A stretch of 64,000 nt of DNA from Aptenodytes patagonicus. Taxonomy: Eukaryota > Chordata > Aves > Sphenisciformes > Spheniscidae. The stretch spans positions 170,714,853 through 170,778,852 of the forward strand of contig NC_134950.1 in assembly GCF_965638725.1 (NCBI RefSeq), read 5' to 3'. A model generated the notes under the pieces. That model was given only the letters and a program-made list of their open reading frames with translations. It had not been told where the DNA came from and did no database searches. Shown in pieces: positions 37,581-49,852 of the stretch; the first letter of the stretch is position 1; the number at the start of each line of letters is the position of its first letter. Position numbers and translations under genes: made by a program.

Positions 37581-37898
37581 GAAGGTGAAGGGAAGGTGAA
37601 GGGAAGGTGAAGGGAAGGTGAAGGGGAGGGGAGGGGAGGGGAGGGGAGGGGAGGGGAGGGGAGGGAAGGGAAGGGAAGGGAAGGGAAGGGAAGGGAAGGG
37701 AAGGGAAGGGAAGGGAAGGGAAGGGAAGGGAAGGGAAGGGAAGGGAAGGAAGGGAAGGAAGGGAAGGGAAGGGAAGGGAAGGGAAGGGAAGGGAAGGGAA
37801 GGGAAGGGAAGGGAAGGGAAGGGAAGGGAAGGGAAGGGAAGGGAAGGGAAGGGAAGGAAGGGAAGGGAAGGGAAGGGAAGGGAAGGGAAGGGAAGGGA
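37581..37898. repeat. Layered purine array: 11-mer, then (GGGGA)n, then (GGGAA)n
   Basis: Starts with almost four copies of the 11-mer GGTGAAGGGAA (about 37584-37623), then about eight GGGGA units (to ~37663), then about 46 GGGAA units with occasional four-base GGAA slips near 37747, 37757 and 37857. The plus strand is all purine, the reverse of the arrays at 26.1 and 28.6 kb. The Gly-Lys-Arg-Glu frames here are artefacts. Confidence 0.97.
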
Positions 37899-38428
37899 GG
37901 AAGAGAGTCCTGTGAGACTTAGATTCAGTCCTTTACATTGGTGTATCTATGTGATGTTTAGCAGGTTCCCAGGCTGTTAAATGAGATCATTACTGGTTTT
38001 CTTCCCATATTGTCTCATTTCAAAGTAAACATGTTAGATCTCTCTCTTTCCCTCTTACTCTGTGCTTCGTCTTTGCCTTTGCCATTACTGAATTTGATCT
38101 TGTTGCTTAGGCAGCATCCTTCCAGGTGATGAATATTACTCTGAATTCTCCTGTGAGTTGTCCCCTTCCAAACTTGGTGTTGCACTAAATTTTAGAAATT
38201 TAGGTTGCTCAGAAAAATGCTAATTAAGTCTCCACGGCAGGAAGACTACTTGATCTTCTGTCCTGGTTGGCAGCAAATCTGTATTAAGTCATCATGTCAA
38301 TTATCTTCACTCCAGTGGGAATAGTCAAGTGCCAAGAAAAAAAAAAAAAAAACATTGATTTAGACTCTGTGTAAGATTCATCTGCCCTAAGTTGAGTGTC
38401 TAAAAGACAGATGAAAAATGCTGAGCCA

Positions 38429-38475
38429 GTAATCCTAGGTTGTCTTTACAGTCGGAGGAGAGAAATGGGCACCTG
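38429..38475. repeat. Core of an unnamed old repeat family, copy D
   Basis: agtaatcctaggttgtctttacagtc followed by gagagaaatgggcacctgc lines up with copies A and B at the level of scattered identical blocks. More diverged than A versus B. Confidence 0.35.
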
Positions 38476-38819
38476 CACAGTGCAATTTTTCCCATCTTAA
38501 GTTCAGTGTCTAAGATGGGTGAGATTAATTATTTCTGGACACGCCTCTATCTACCTCAGGGTGACTGGCTCAGAAACAGATATCCAATGCATATCTAATA
38601 TAGGGAAGATGAATACTACCTTGATATTTCCGAGTTTGCTTATGACAGTATCGTATGAGGCGGTGCCAAGTGCTTTGTCAGAACCAAGACATAATACAGT
38701 CTCCTATTCCTCCCCGATCCCATTATCTTGTCAAAATTGAAAGTATATTAGTTTGACATGATTCGTTCTTGACAGATCCATAGTGGTTGTTTTTCATCAC
38801 CGAGGTGATGAAACACGAA

Positions 38820-39383
38820 CTGAAGATGAGCCGGCAGTGTGCCCAGGCGGCCAAGAAGGCCAATGGCATCCTGGCCTGTATCAGAAAGAGTGTGGCCAGC
38901 AGGAGCAGGGAAGTGATCGTGCCCCTGTACTCGGCACTGGTGAGGCCGCACCTCGAATACTGTGTTCAGTTTTGGGCCGCTCATGACAAGAAGGATGTCG
39001 AGGTGCTGGAGCGTGTCCAGAGAAGGGCAACGAGGCTGGTGAGGGGTCTGGAGAACAAGTCTGATGAGGAGCGGCTGAGGGAACTGGGGTTGTTTAGCCT
39101 GGAGAAGAGGAGGCTGAGGGGAGACCTCATCGCTCTCTACAACCACCTGAAAGGAGGTTGTAGCGAGGTGGGGGTCGGTCTCTTCTCCCAAGTAACAAGC
39201 GACAGAACGAGAGGAAACAGCCTCAAGTTGTGCCAGGGGAGGATTAGATTGGACATGAGGAAAAATGTCTTTACTGAAAGAGTGGTTAAACATTGGACCA
39301 GGCTGCCCAGGGAAGTGGTGGAGTCCCCATCCCTGGAAGTATTTAAAAGACGTGTAGATGAGGCACTTAGGGACATGGTTTAG
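38820..39383 (+). pseudogene. CR1 reverse-transcriptase C-terminal remnant
   Basis: About 187 codons of the CR1 ORF2 C-terminus, open and in frame. Landmarks: [52 protein letters not shown]. The catalytic part is absent. The in-frame ATG at 38787 lies in flanking DNA. Confidence 0.88.
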
Positions 39384-39447
39384 TGGGTGGTGGTGTTGGG
39401 TCGACGGTTGGACTCGATGATCTTAGAGGTCTTTTCCAACCTTAATG

Positions 39448-39490
39448 ATTCTATTCTATTCTGTTCTGTTCTGTTCTGTTCTATTCTATT
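39448..39490. repeat. (ATTCT)n/(GTTCT)n tract formed from a CR1 tail
   Basis: Nine TTCTA/TTCTG pentamers in the order A-A-G-G-G-G-A-A type, directly where the CR1 octamer tail should be. Loss of the ATG part of ATGATTCT followed by slippage would explain it. Confidence 0.9.
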
Positions 39491-39491
39491 C

Positions 39492-40843
39492 ATCACCGTA
39501 TTAGTACTTCCAGGTGCTTATGAATTTATAATTAATTCATTCCAGTATCTTCCCAAGACCTGAAGTCGAGCGACATCATTTGCATCTTCCTCGATCCTCC
39601 TTTTTTCCTCTGTATGAAGATCAATTCTGTTTCAGCTTTCCCTCAGTCAACTGAGATTTCCCTCTAATCGAATCTATCAAGGTATTCTTTACCTAACTCT
39701 CTCCTTACTCTCTTCTACTCTTCCAGATAAAATTTGGGGGGTTTAAGTATCTTATCAGAAAAATACTGGGCTTTTATGCAAATAAAATGCAAAGAAGCCT
39801 CAGAATATTTCAGTCTTCTGGAGTCTCATTTCAATGGAGTAATAAGCTTATCCTAACTGTGTATTTTCTTTTTTTTTTTCATATTCACAGATTCTCCTCT
39901 AGCAGTTTTCTTTTTTGGGGGGTGGGGGGAGACACCATATAAGTAGTAATTCACTTTTCAGCTCTAGCATTCCCATTTGTATCCTAAAATGTTTGCATAA
40001 CTCAATTATGTTCAATTTTGTACTTTTGTTCCCACTCCAAGCATCTCCGGAGACAATCTAATTTCCGCACTAAAAAGTTTCAAAAAAGAAGGAGAAGAAA
40101 GTACTTCAGCTAGAGACACAAACTTTCTAATGTCTCTCGGAACTTTTTTTCATTGTCTTCAAACTGCCTCACAGGATAGCTGGCACCAGAAATTTGTAGA
40201 CCTGTAAAAGAATCTAAAAACAGTGTGGCAGATTTTGCACTGGACTCGTGATGGTTTTTTGCTCGCGATTCCACATCCAGATGATTTAATGAAACAAAAG
40301 AGTGCAATAGTAGATTTATATTACATTGGTATTTCACGGTCCGGGCAGTCATATTACTGGGTATAGTGGGGATAGGCAGAAAGACAATTCTGACTTTAAA
40401 TTATTTTTCTACTGCACAAGATCAAATCAGCTAGCATTCTCCCCAGCTTAACAATTTTGAGCTGAGGTACAGGAAATTAAAGTGCCTAACTGCAGGTATA
40501 TCTCTCCTGCTGTGAATGTCTTTCTCCGAGTCCATCATGCCGTCCTGGAGAAGTCAGCTGTTATTCCCCTATAAATGAAGAGTAGGCTGCTACTGTCTCT
40601 CAGTCTTGCAAAAAAAAAAAAAAAATTTAAAAAAAATTCTTTCACTTTCTCCTCCCAGACCATGTTTGAAATCTCTTCTCTTTTCTGCCGGCTTTCTTCC
40701 AGGCACTTTCTGATTTGCCTGGGTGTTATTCTGCAATCTTTCCCTAACAGCAGGTACTCCACTCAGATTGACAGCCAAAGACCTTTGGGACCAGCTTTAG
40801 TATCTCACTTAGCTAATGACAGCTTGAGGGATGCTTCAGACAG
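39492..40843. other. Gene-free stretch between CR1 copies 5 and 6
   Basis: AT-rich with an A-run at 40609-40625 and G-rich bases near 39916-39930. No supported gene. Confidence 0.5.
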
Positions 40844-41386
40844 TCATAGAATCATAGAATCATAGAATCGTTTAGGTTGGAAAAGACCTTTAAGAACATC
40901 ACGTCCAGCCATTAACCTAGCACTGCCAAGTCCACCACTAAACCATGTCCCTAAGCGCCACGTCTACTCGTCTTTTAAATACCTCCAGGGATGGGGACTC
41001 CACCACTTCCCTGGGCAGCCTGGTCCAATGTTTAACCACTCTTTCAGGAAAGACATTTTTCCTCACGTCCAATCTAAACCTCCCCTGGCACAACTTGAGG
41101 CCGTTTCCTCTCGTCCTATCGCTTGTTCCTTGGGAGAAGAGACCGACCCCCACCTCGCTACAGCCTCCTTTCAGGTGGTTGTAGAGAGCGATGAGGTCTC
41201 CCCTCAGCCTCCTTTTCTCCAGGCTAAACAACCCCAGTTCCCTCAGCCGCTCCTCAGAAGACTTGTTCTCCAGACCCCTCACCAGCCTCGTTGCCCTTCT
41301 CTGGACACGCTCCAGCACCTCGACGTCCTTCTTGTAGTGAGGGGCCCAAAACTGAACACAGTGTTCGAGGTGCAGCCTCACACCAG
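40844..41386 (-). mobile_element. CR1 LINE fragment, 5'-truncated (copy 6)
   Basis: Minus-strand copy. Its 3' tail (catagaatcatagaatcatagaat on the plus strand) is at 40844-40868, the ORF stop at 40938-40940, and homology ends near 41383 in the tcgaggtgcagcctcac block. The frame runs on into host DNA to 41543. Small lesions include cagaag for the usual catcag near 41256. Confidence 0.95.
40938..41386 (-). pseudogene. CR1 reverse-transcriptase C-terminal remnant
   Basis: About 148 codons of the CR1 C-terminus, still open ([20 protein letters not shown] to [17 protein letters not shown]). The N-terminal ~52 residues of the open frame starting at 41543 are not CR1. Confidence 0.86.
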
Positions 41387-42255
41387 TCATGGTGTCTGCC
41401 CCACAGGTGGTTGAATGAGGTGAGATGCTGCAGTGATAGCACGGCACTTCCTTCCAGCCGAGTGCCGGGCTCATGTCAGACAATGAAAAGGAACAGGCAT
41501 GTCTTGTATGCACACAGCAGGACTCAGAGCACTCAGCAATCATCTACGGGAAGCCCAGAGCACCCAGGTGCCCCTTGAGACATTCTCAATGTGGTGCCAC
41601 TTCCATGCTACTGTGTTGAAAAAGGATCACCTACTGGTTTTGAACAAGAAACCACACTTCAAAGACTGACCTGCTGTGTTTCATGTAAAGAGTGGATCCC
41701 ACCTCTTGTTCCTGACTCTACACCATCCCGTTCCCTTCCAGCCCATCCTGGATCTCACCTGCTGGAACATCTTTCTTCAATGTCATGACCCCACATTCCT
41801 GAGGATACGGGCTGGCCGTTTCTGAGAGCTGCTGGCCGGGTTGTGGAGAAGGAGAGCTGATGCCGTGAAGAGCAATGGCAGAGGGAAAGAAAATGAGCAG
41901 AACCATGTTTGAAAGCAACGCTGCTACAAGGCACGTCCCTCTCTGCAGCGCTGTGGCTCTTCCCAGTGACATGGTGTCCTTCCCCTCCAAATTACACGTC
42001 CCATTTATACGGTGGGAGAGGAGGAATTTAAGATACCAGTCTTAGTGATCACTGCTAGGTCATCATCAATTATTTCTCAGTGAGGGACGGGTGCTTTTCA
42101 TTTCAGCAGCAATGTCATATTCTGGTCATTACGCTTGGCCTGGAGAAATGACGCTTCTTCACCAGTTGACATAATTCACTTTGAAACCTACCTCTCAAGA
42201 AAGATGAGCAAATGAAGAACAGGGGAGCAGAGCAGAAATCAGGGTTGCTGTGTTC
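41387..42255. other. Gene-free stretch, 41.4-42.3 kb
   Basis: Somewhat more GC-rich than its surroundings, but no exon with credible splice sites or recognised protein. Confidence 0.45.
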
Positions 42256-42465
42256 TTATAGTTTTTAATTTCTTTTTAGTATATTTTATTTATTTCTATT
42301 TTAGTTTATTTATTTCTTTATATGTAATTCTTTATATATTTAAATATATTTTAATATATTTAAAAATTCAAATATATTTTTATATATTTCTTTATATATT
42401 TTAATATATTTTAATATATTTATAAATTTAAATATAATTTATATATTTATTTCTATATTTAAAAG
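42256..42465. repeat. AT-rich array of TTTTAATATA-like units
   Basis: About 210 bases made almost only of A and T, with irregular units such as tatattttaatatattttaa and tatatttatttct. The order is loose and units vary from 10 to 14 bases. Such tracts unwind easily and are common in vertebrate intergenic DNA. Confidence 0.92.
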
Positions 42466-44475
42466 TCCCGTTTTAGGTATAAAAATCAGAACTGGGGAGA
42501 GAATAAATTCCAGACCTTCCTTATTCTGTAGGGTTCAGGTTCATCTTTCCTGATTTGAGAGGTAGAGGTCATTTCATTTAACCTCAGGGTCTTAAGCCAG
42601 TTGGTTCAACATAGGTGCCTAGTTACACCTGAGACGCCTTGGACATCAGTGGTGTTGGCAGATGTAATAGGCAGATACGACATCCCACTTTCTTAAGCAA
42701 AGTACATCCTTTTCTCAAAAGCTACAACTTTATCTCCATTCTGGACTGAATCTACTTTTACCTGCCAGAGAAGCAAGTGTGGATCGGTTCCTTTTTCTTT
42801 CCTAACATTGACCAAATACAGGCCATTTTCTTCCATACCAACATGTTTCAGAACAGTCTTTGGCCGACTGTCGTCTTCTGACACTTGGTAGAAGCAAGAC
42901 TGCCAAGTGCTGGCTTTCTGAACGCTTTCAGCTTAGAATTGGGGTGGGAGGGGAGGAGATGGGCTAGTCTGGTGCCTCCCTGCAAAGTGCACCTTCAGCA
43001 CGACAGCAAGCCAGCTTCCTCACGAACCTAGCCCCAGCTGAGAGAATTGGTAATGTTGCTCTTCTTCTTTTGCCGCTGTCATTTTCCAAGTTTCTTCGTT
43101 TTTATTTAGGAGGAAAACAGGAAGAACGGCGAAGTTTGGGGTAGCTTTTAACAAAGATGCAAGAGGACCGTTGCATTGATCTTGCAGGGGGAAAGAATCA
43201 TTTTGCTTCATTAGCTAAGAAAATAAAACCAGAGTTATTTTATGATGAAAAAAAGGCACAGAATGATGACCTAACCATAAAATTTTTGTGCAGAAGGCTC
43301 AGTGTCTTGGCAACATCCAAGGAAGGGCAGGAAGTCTCTGCCCCTGAACAGATCGTCTCATGTTTACTACTTCAGAGAAGCTGTCATCATATGCTCTTAA
43401 AAACGTAGAGCTTTTCTGATAAAGGTGAGACTCATGGAAAAGGGGATTTCTCTTATGAGACTATATGATATGAATGGAAAAAATAAAGATTTTCAGTCCA
43501 CAAGCACTGCTTTCAGCCTTGTTTTCCGAACACCTTCCAGGCTTCTCTCTTAAAATATTTGGATGTTTTTCCAATCGCATCTATGGTCTATGAGAAGAGA
43601 GCATGCCCATCTAAAAATCTGCTTTATTCATAATCGTGGACCATCCCTCTTGCACCAGCCCTGCTACTGATTTTTGAGACAAAGCTCCTGTGGCTGTTGC
43701 AAGATTTTCCATGGCAGGTAAAATTGGTTTCCCGTTAGTAGTTGGATGTGTGAATAAGGACGGAGCTGGGACTAGGAGTGTGGTGACTTCTTCAGGTCTG
43801 GAAATCAGGTGGGAATGAGGTACAACCCAGGCAAGTGAGGAGGGTTTTCTAAGGTGAGATATGGGACACTCACAAGCAGCATCATGGAAGCAGTTTCTGT
43901 TGTACCAGAGCCAGCTGGTATTTGCCGTTTCACTGACCGAAAGGCTAAAGAAGAACTCATGACTAAGAGCCCACAAAGCAGAAACTGTGTTCAGGGAGGG
44001 ATGCCAGCCAAAAGAGCCTCTTCCTTTTCCTCACCCTGGAGACACCACCACAAGGAGAGCTCATGATCTGGGACACGGAGATCCCAAGGAGCTATACAGC
44101 TTGCCCAACTGGAGTATCCTTCCTGAGCCAGATTTGAGAGTCATTCTCTGCAGGCAATGGTGGCACAGGGAGCTTGGACTTGTGTCAGCCTGGTCCAGAC
44201 AACACTCAGAGCAACTTCCAGGAGCTCCTGGTGAACTGTGCAGATGGGGAATACAAAGGATTCAGTGATTTCTGATCATGTCTCACTCCCCAGCTTGGAC
44301 TGCCACCAAGTCCTATGGCAAGTCCTACTTAAAAGGCAAAGTCAGTCCTAGAGTCAAAGGAGAAATGGGACCCTATTTCACTCTGCCTGGATCCCCAGGA
44401 CAACAGCAACAGCAAAACAAAACAAAACAAAGCAAAACCACACACACAAAGAAAAGAAGAGCTCTTCATTAGAAC
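42466..44475. other. Gene-free stretch, 42.5-44.5 kb
   Basis: Frames up to 121 codons (minus 43611-43976) have no recognisable domain. The run at 44405-44450 is an impure CAAAA/CA-rich low-complexity tract. Confidence 0.45.
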
Positions 44476-44497
44476 TTACACAGATTTTACTGTGTAA
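44476..44497. repeat. Small perfect hairpin, 8-bp arms, 6-base loop
   Basis: TTACACAG (44476-44483), loop attta-type six bases, CTGTGTAA (44490-44497). Of a size that can occur by chance. Confidence 0.8.
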
Positions 44498-47400
44498 ATT
44501 GTTTAAAAATCTGTCCTGAGTAGCTGGTGGCACTTCTTCCATGCTTTAGTTTCTTATTTCCATTTAAGATAAAACAGTTATAAGAAGTGTTAACAAATCA
44601 CAATGAGAGAAGGATATTATCTCCACTTCTGCAAGACCAGCTTGAATTTTACTGTGTTTCTTCTAGTGTGTAAGTGCTGGTAATTTTATTTTTTTGCTGT
44701 ACCCCAGGATGCTTTTTTTCAGAGTTTATGTTACAGGACAGTAGGAAAATAGCCATAATCATGTGTTGCTTAAAATAATTGGATACTTCACTGAGTCTGC
44801 AGTGATTGACACTGAAAATATATGGGGATTTTTTCTTTTTTCTTTTCCAATTTTGCATGATGCAGGCTGGAAGCTTCAATCATAGATGACTTTTTTAAAG
44901 CCATCCACTTTGATAAAGGAAACTTTGTAAGGACTGAAAGACCAGCCAAGCCTTTTCTCTGTGCATGAAAGAAAGGCATAAGGAAGTTCAAGAGCTGGAA
45001 ACAAAAGCCGCATGAGTTGAACACCAAAATGCAGCTGCTCCTTTTTTAGCAGCAAGCCAACCATGAGAAGCAGCAGATTTTCAGACATTCAAGCCTCCAA
45101 ATCAAGAGGTAAAGCTTTGTTTTCTCACACCTTGAGAGAGGATTCAGTGCTGTGGTAATCAGGGGCAATGCTTCAGGCTTTGATGGCAGAGGCAAGCAAC
45201 ATAAACAGGCTCCATGACTCCCGGGACACCTGGCAAGACCGTCTCCAGGCTTTGTGGGAGCAGACATAATGCTGAGATTACCTGTCCCGGAGAACAGGAG
45301 CCAGATTCAGACTGGTCCTGCCAAAACACAGAGAGAGGGAAGAAAGGGATGACTCCTGAGTCCACATCTTTTGATGTTGCCAGGCTATCCTACCTCTCCA
45401 AGCCCTGACTTTCCAGCTAAGCAGCCAGTGAGGTGTCACGCATGGGCTGGGGCAGACCCAGAGGGACTGACGGCACATGGTCCATGAGCCGCTGGAGGAG
45501 TGGCAGTGCAGGTGGACAGGAGGCATGGGGGACTGGGAGCATGCCCCTGCTCACAGTTCTCCAAAGACCGGTCTTTCAGAGATGGATGGACTTGGTCAGG
45601 GGCCAAGTTTGCTACCTGTGTGACTGGAAAATCACCTTTTGTTCTTTTTTTTTTTTACCTCAGAACAACTCAGATGACAAATCCACCTACCAGAGTGTCC
45701 CATCTCCAACAGCACTCATGATGGATAATGATTGAACAGGGTGCTGTACTGATAACTACTAGTAGTACTACTAATAACTACTGATGGTTTCCCACATACC
45801 TTCCCAGCCCTCAGTAACCCCTAACTCAGAGACCTCCTAGGACACAGATGTTACATTAGTGTTTAAAAGTCTTGAATGTTTTTTCCTTCTGTTAACTCAT
45901 CTAATCACATTTTGAATCCATGCAAACAAGATCCTGTGCAAGGAGTTTCATAGCTTCACCACCTGCTTGTGAAGAGACATCTCCTTTTGTTGGCTTTGCA
46001 CCTACCCCGAAATTTTCAGTCCTGTGTTCCTAATCTCTTTATTAGGAGAGATACCAAATCGCCATTTCCCAGTGGCCCTCTGCATGATTTTCACAGATCT
46101 GTCTCCTACCTATCGCCCTCCTTTTCTTCAACGCCCTCTTTTCTAGGTTGAAAAGTCCAAGTCTACAGCAAGGTTACGCTGACAAACAAGGATTCAACCC
46201 AATAACTTAAAAATTACCAGGGCTTGAAGTCACTGACATTTGTGGTCAGAGTTTTCCTGGACAGAGCTGCAGCCCTGATCAGGACAAAGGTTGAGGATCT
46301 TCCTAGACTGTTTGGGGAACCGAATGAAAGATTTCATTCAATGCACCGAGCACAGGCATCCCGGCAAGCTGCGGCTTTGCGTTGTCTCCAGTGTGCAGCA
46401 GCAAGCTCCAACAGCCTCACAAAGAGAGCTTGTTTCCCGCCCCCCCCCCCGCCGCCAGCGCAGGTTTCAGGCCATCACCTTTGAACGCTTATCAGAGCTG
46501 AAATGGACTGTGAACTCTGCGGAAAGCTCACCCCAAGGCTGTTCATGAGAGTCCCTCACATGCTCCCCACACGCCTAGCCAAACAGGCTCAGCAGAGATA
46601 AATAAAGCTTTATGAGGGCAAGACACTATATATGCTGGTTTATGGTCCCAGGTAACAGGTTACAAGCTCAGCAACTGTAAAAAAAATATATATCCCTCAT
46701 CATTCCCCTATCTGACTCAGCAAGGATGTCTCTTACAGTTGGTGATAAGGTGATTCCAGCTTCTTTCATCGCACTTGCACAGGCTTTTTGCATGCTGGCT
46801 CTGAGCACGTTACAGCCACCACTGCAGTCTCCTAGTTCAGTCTCGTATCTGCGATAAAAAAGAATAAGTATTACTTACAAAGAACGCCTTGTCCAGTAGC
46901 AATTGGACACAATCAAAGTTTAGAGGGTCCCTGCAGCTGTAGCGTGCTGTGTTTTTGATGCTGTTGGAGCGGGAGAAGCTGTCCCATCCCGCAATACGCA
47001 GGCAGCTCTGTTTCAGGCTCTTTCATCCACAAGCTCTCGAAGAAGTTTGAGAAGCGAGTAAGACTCCCCGTTATAGCCAGACTTCTCCAGCTGTTGTAAC
47101 TCCACGACGGTCCATCAAAGCTGCCTTGACCCACGCCAGCAAAGGATCTGGCCCACTTATTTACATGCATGACTCCGTGGCGCAGCTGGCAGCTGTGAAA
47201 GGGCTCATTTGGAAGGCAGCGTGGCTGGGATCAACATCACTTAAGCGATAATCTGCTAATCAGAGCTTCTTCTGTTGAAGCAATGCTTCCATCTCGTCGT
47301 TCCATGCTGGCAGTTTTCTTCTGCAAAGCTTGCCAAATTGTTTCAGCCCCTGGCAGTTTCAGAGGGGTTTTTATTGCTCACCTCCGAACTGGAGTTTGCT

Positions 47401-49852
47401 CTTGGTTCTGACTGTGCGTTGGATGGCAACACGAAAAAAGGACAATTTGATTCAAGCCCGGAGACATCCAGTCTGTCATGCACGTGGCAGGGGAGGGGGA
47501 GAGGGAAAAATAATTTTTAAAAAGAGTAAAAAAAGACCTTGTGCATATGGAGAAAAGTATGCAGGCTCGAGACACTTGCTTCTCCCTCAGGGTGGGAATG
47601 AGATGGTTCAGTGGTGTGCAGAAATCACTGAAATCGCTAAACTGCAATGAGCAGCAGGCAGGGTAACTACATGTGAAATCCAGTGTAAAACCTCTCAACT
47701 CACGTCGCTATTTTGAAAGATGGAGCTGGTAAATCACAAAAGACTCTCCCTGGGAAGGAAGAAAAAGAGAACAAGCCAGAAGTGGCATTAGTTGCTGCTC
47801 TGCAAGGAAGATAAAGCCGTGGTGAATGACCTGAAAGACAAATCAGTCACCAGCATGGGGGAAACCTCATCTGGTAAAGAGATGAGTTTCAGTGCTCAGC
47901 CTGTTCCTTGTTGTGCTCACCTACCCACCAGTTTCTCCCCGCAGCAGAGGGGTAAAGGAGTAGAACAGACAGTGCTGAACGCTGATGACTTCTGCCCAGC
48001 ACAAAGACTGAGGGATTGACACAAGACGGTGCTAGTTAGAGCTGCATTCCTCAGTCCTACCCCTGCTCCAAGGCCCAGGCTCTGATCTCCATCCTGCCCA
48101 CGTCCACCCAGGCTCATAGCATCAGGTCAGGTCAAGCCTACAGCAAGGAAGACAACAGAAGGAGAGTGAGAGAAGAGCCCAGGATGCTTTGCAGAGCCTA
48201 TCTGTCCCACCCGCTCATCAGGAGTTCACCAAAGGCTGGCATTTCAAGGGCTGCCTAGAAGAGGAGAGGCTGGGAGACAGGCACCCATATCCCCTCATCA
48301 TTACAAAAATGCAACTAAACAGAGGCCAAGACCCATTGCTTAGGAAGATGGTCCGTCACCTACCTGTACGCCTTCAGTCTTGTTTCACAGAATTGCTCAC
48401 AAAAGCTCAAAAAGGACTGAATCAAACTGGTTTCATAATGAAAAATTGAAGAGTACAGCTTCATTTCAGCTGAAGGTCACTGCCTGAAGCCACTGGCTAC
48501 CGTCTCTGTTGCTGGTTTCTTTGCTAGCCCAGCTGTTATTCACCTGGCCTGCTTAAAATAGAAAATGCCTCTGGATCTGACTGTTGTCAAGGGGGATCAC
48601 TTCTTCACCTCCAACACTCCCTTGTCTGCCTTAAACCAAGCCTTCAACCCCACATGCCTCATCTCCCAAACCAGAGTTGCAGCCCTGTGATCCTCCTTCC
48701 GCTACACTTTCTGCATCTTCTCAGGCAGGGCACCCAACCCCATGCAGATGACTCACTCCCAGCTATCCAGACCAGGACCCCATGGCATGACCCAGAAACC
48801 TCCTCTTTCACCACTCCAGCTGCCAGTGGCTGTATGCACCACCTCCCAAGTCTGCCCAATTTCCATATGCACAGACAGAGGTACCCTGTTGACTGGAGAC
48901 ATTCAAGGTCTCAGGCACACATTTCCTACTGGAAGGCATTGCCACATAGAATGAAGGTGATAGGTGGAAGTCAACATAGATGCCTCATCCCATGAATTTC
49001 AGGTTCATCAGACTTTTGTCTCATTGTCCTCCTGAATACAGCACACAAACCTTTTAGCATGTTTGTAGTCCCTGGATAATAGCTCAGGAATGGACACAGG
49101 CCTGAAAGAAGACATACATGGTGGCTACACCACCTTGTAAACCATTACCACCAAGTGTTAGAAGAGGTGTACAGTCTCTTTAGCCCACCCCTGACTACAG
49201 ATCACAAGCGGTCCTGCGTACTCCTACCTAGAGAGATAAAAAGCCTTTGCAGATAAAAAAAAAGCTAGTTTTTAAATTCCTTTTTAGATTTCTCCTATGT
49301 ATAAAAACCTTTTTTTGACCAAAATTAATATTTTAGCTTAGATTGATTTCCTATCAATCCTTCCCTTCCCTATGGAGGCAGGGAAGCAGGGTTTAGAAGG
49401 AATCAAAACAAAACAGAAAAGAAAACTGCTGAAAACCGAATTATTGTTCTAGGAAGTGTTTTAACAGTTTAGACTCTCACCTTCAGTTCTTCATGAGGAT
49501 TCATTGGTTGTTCACTCAGGCTGTATAGGAAAAAAAAGTGTATTTTCTTTGTCTCACTCACTTGCAGGGCAGTCCTCTTCCTTGAGTGAGGATGTAATCT
49601 GCCATCCCTGGAAGCCTTGATGCGAAGATGGGTTGGCTTTCTGGAGAAGATCTCCCAGGGAAACCCTACTTTGAAGGCTGAGAGTAGTGGTGACTGTCTG
49701 AAAGGTTGTGAGTGAAGCAGTAGGAAAGAGCACAACAAAGACCCACTTAGGTCTAACTGCCTACCCATCCTGATATTCAGATGGATTCCTTTCTGCTTGA
49801 CAAAAGAAGTCCAAAATTTGTCTCATTTCATCTGCCATCATTCACATTGGTG
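44498..49852. other. Gene-free stretch, 44.5-49.9 kb
   Basis: No supported exon. A 14-bp palindrome TAGTAGTACTACTA lies near 45758-45775 inside a loose ACT/AGT run. A C-run followed by gccgcc is at 46440-46455. Frames up to 113 codons lack domains. Confidence 0.45.

Larger units (their letters stand above)
38820..39491 (+). mobile_element. CR1 LINE fragment, 5'-truncated (copy 5)
   Basis: Begins near 38820 at the tgaagatgagccggcagtg block and runs through the ORF stop 39381-39383 and the 3' UTR (gatcttagaggtcttttcca). The usual octamer tail is replaced by a pentamer run, ATTCT/GTTCT, at 39448-39490. Otherwise close to copies 3, 6 and 7. Confidence 0.95.

Noticed and set aside
37618..37980. 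120-codon Gly-Lys-Arg-Glu frame
   Set aside because: Translation of the purine pentamer array.
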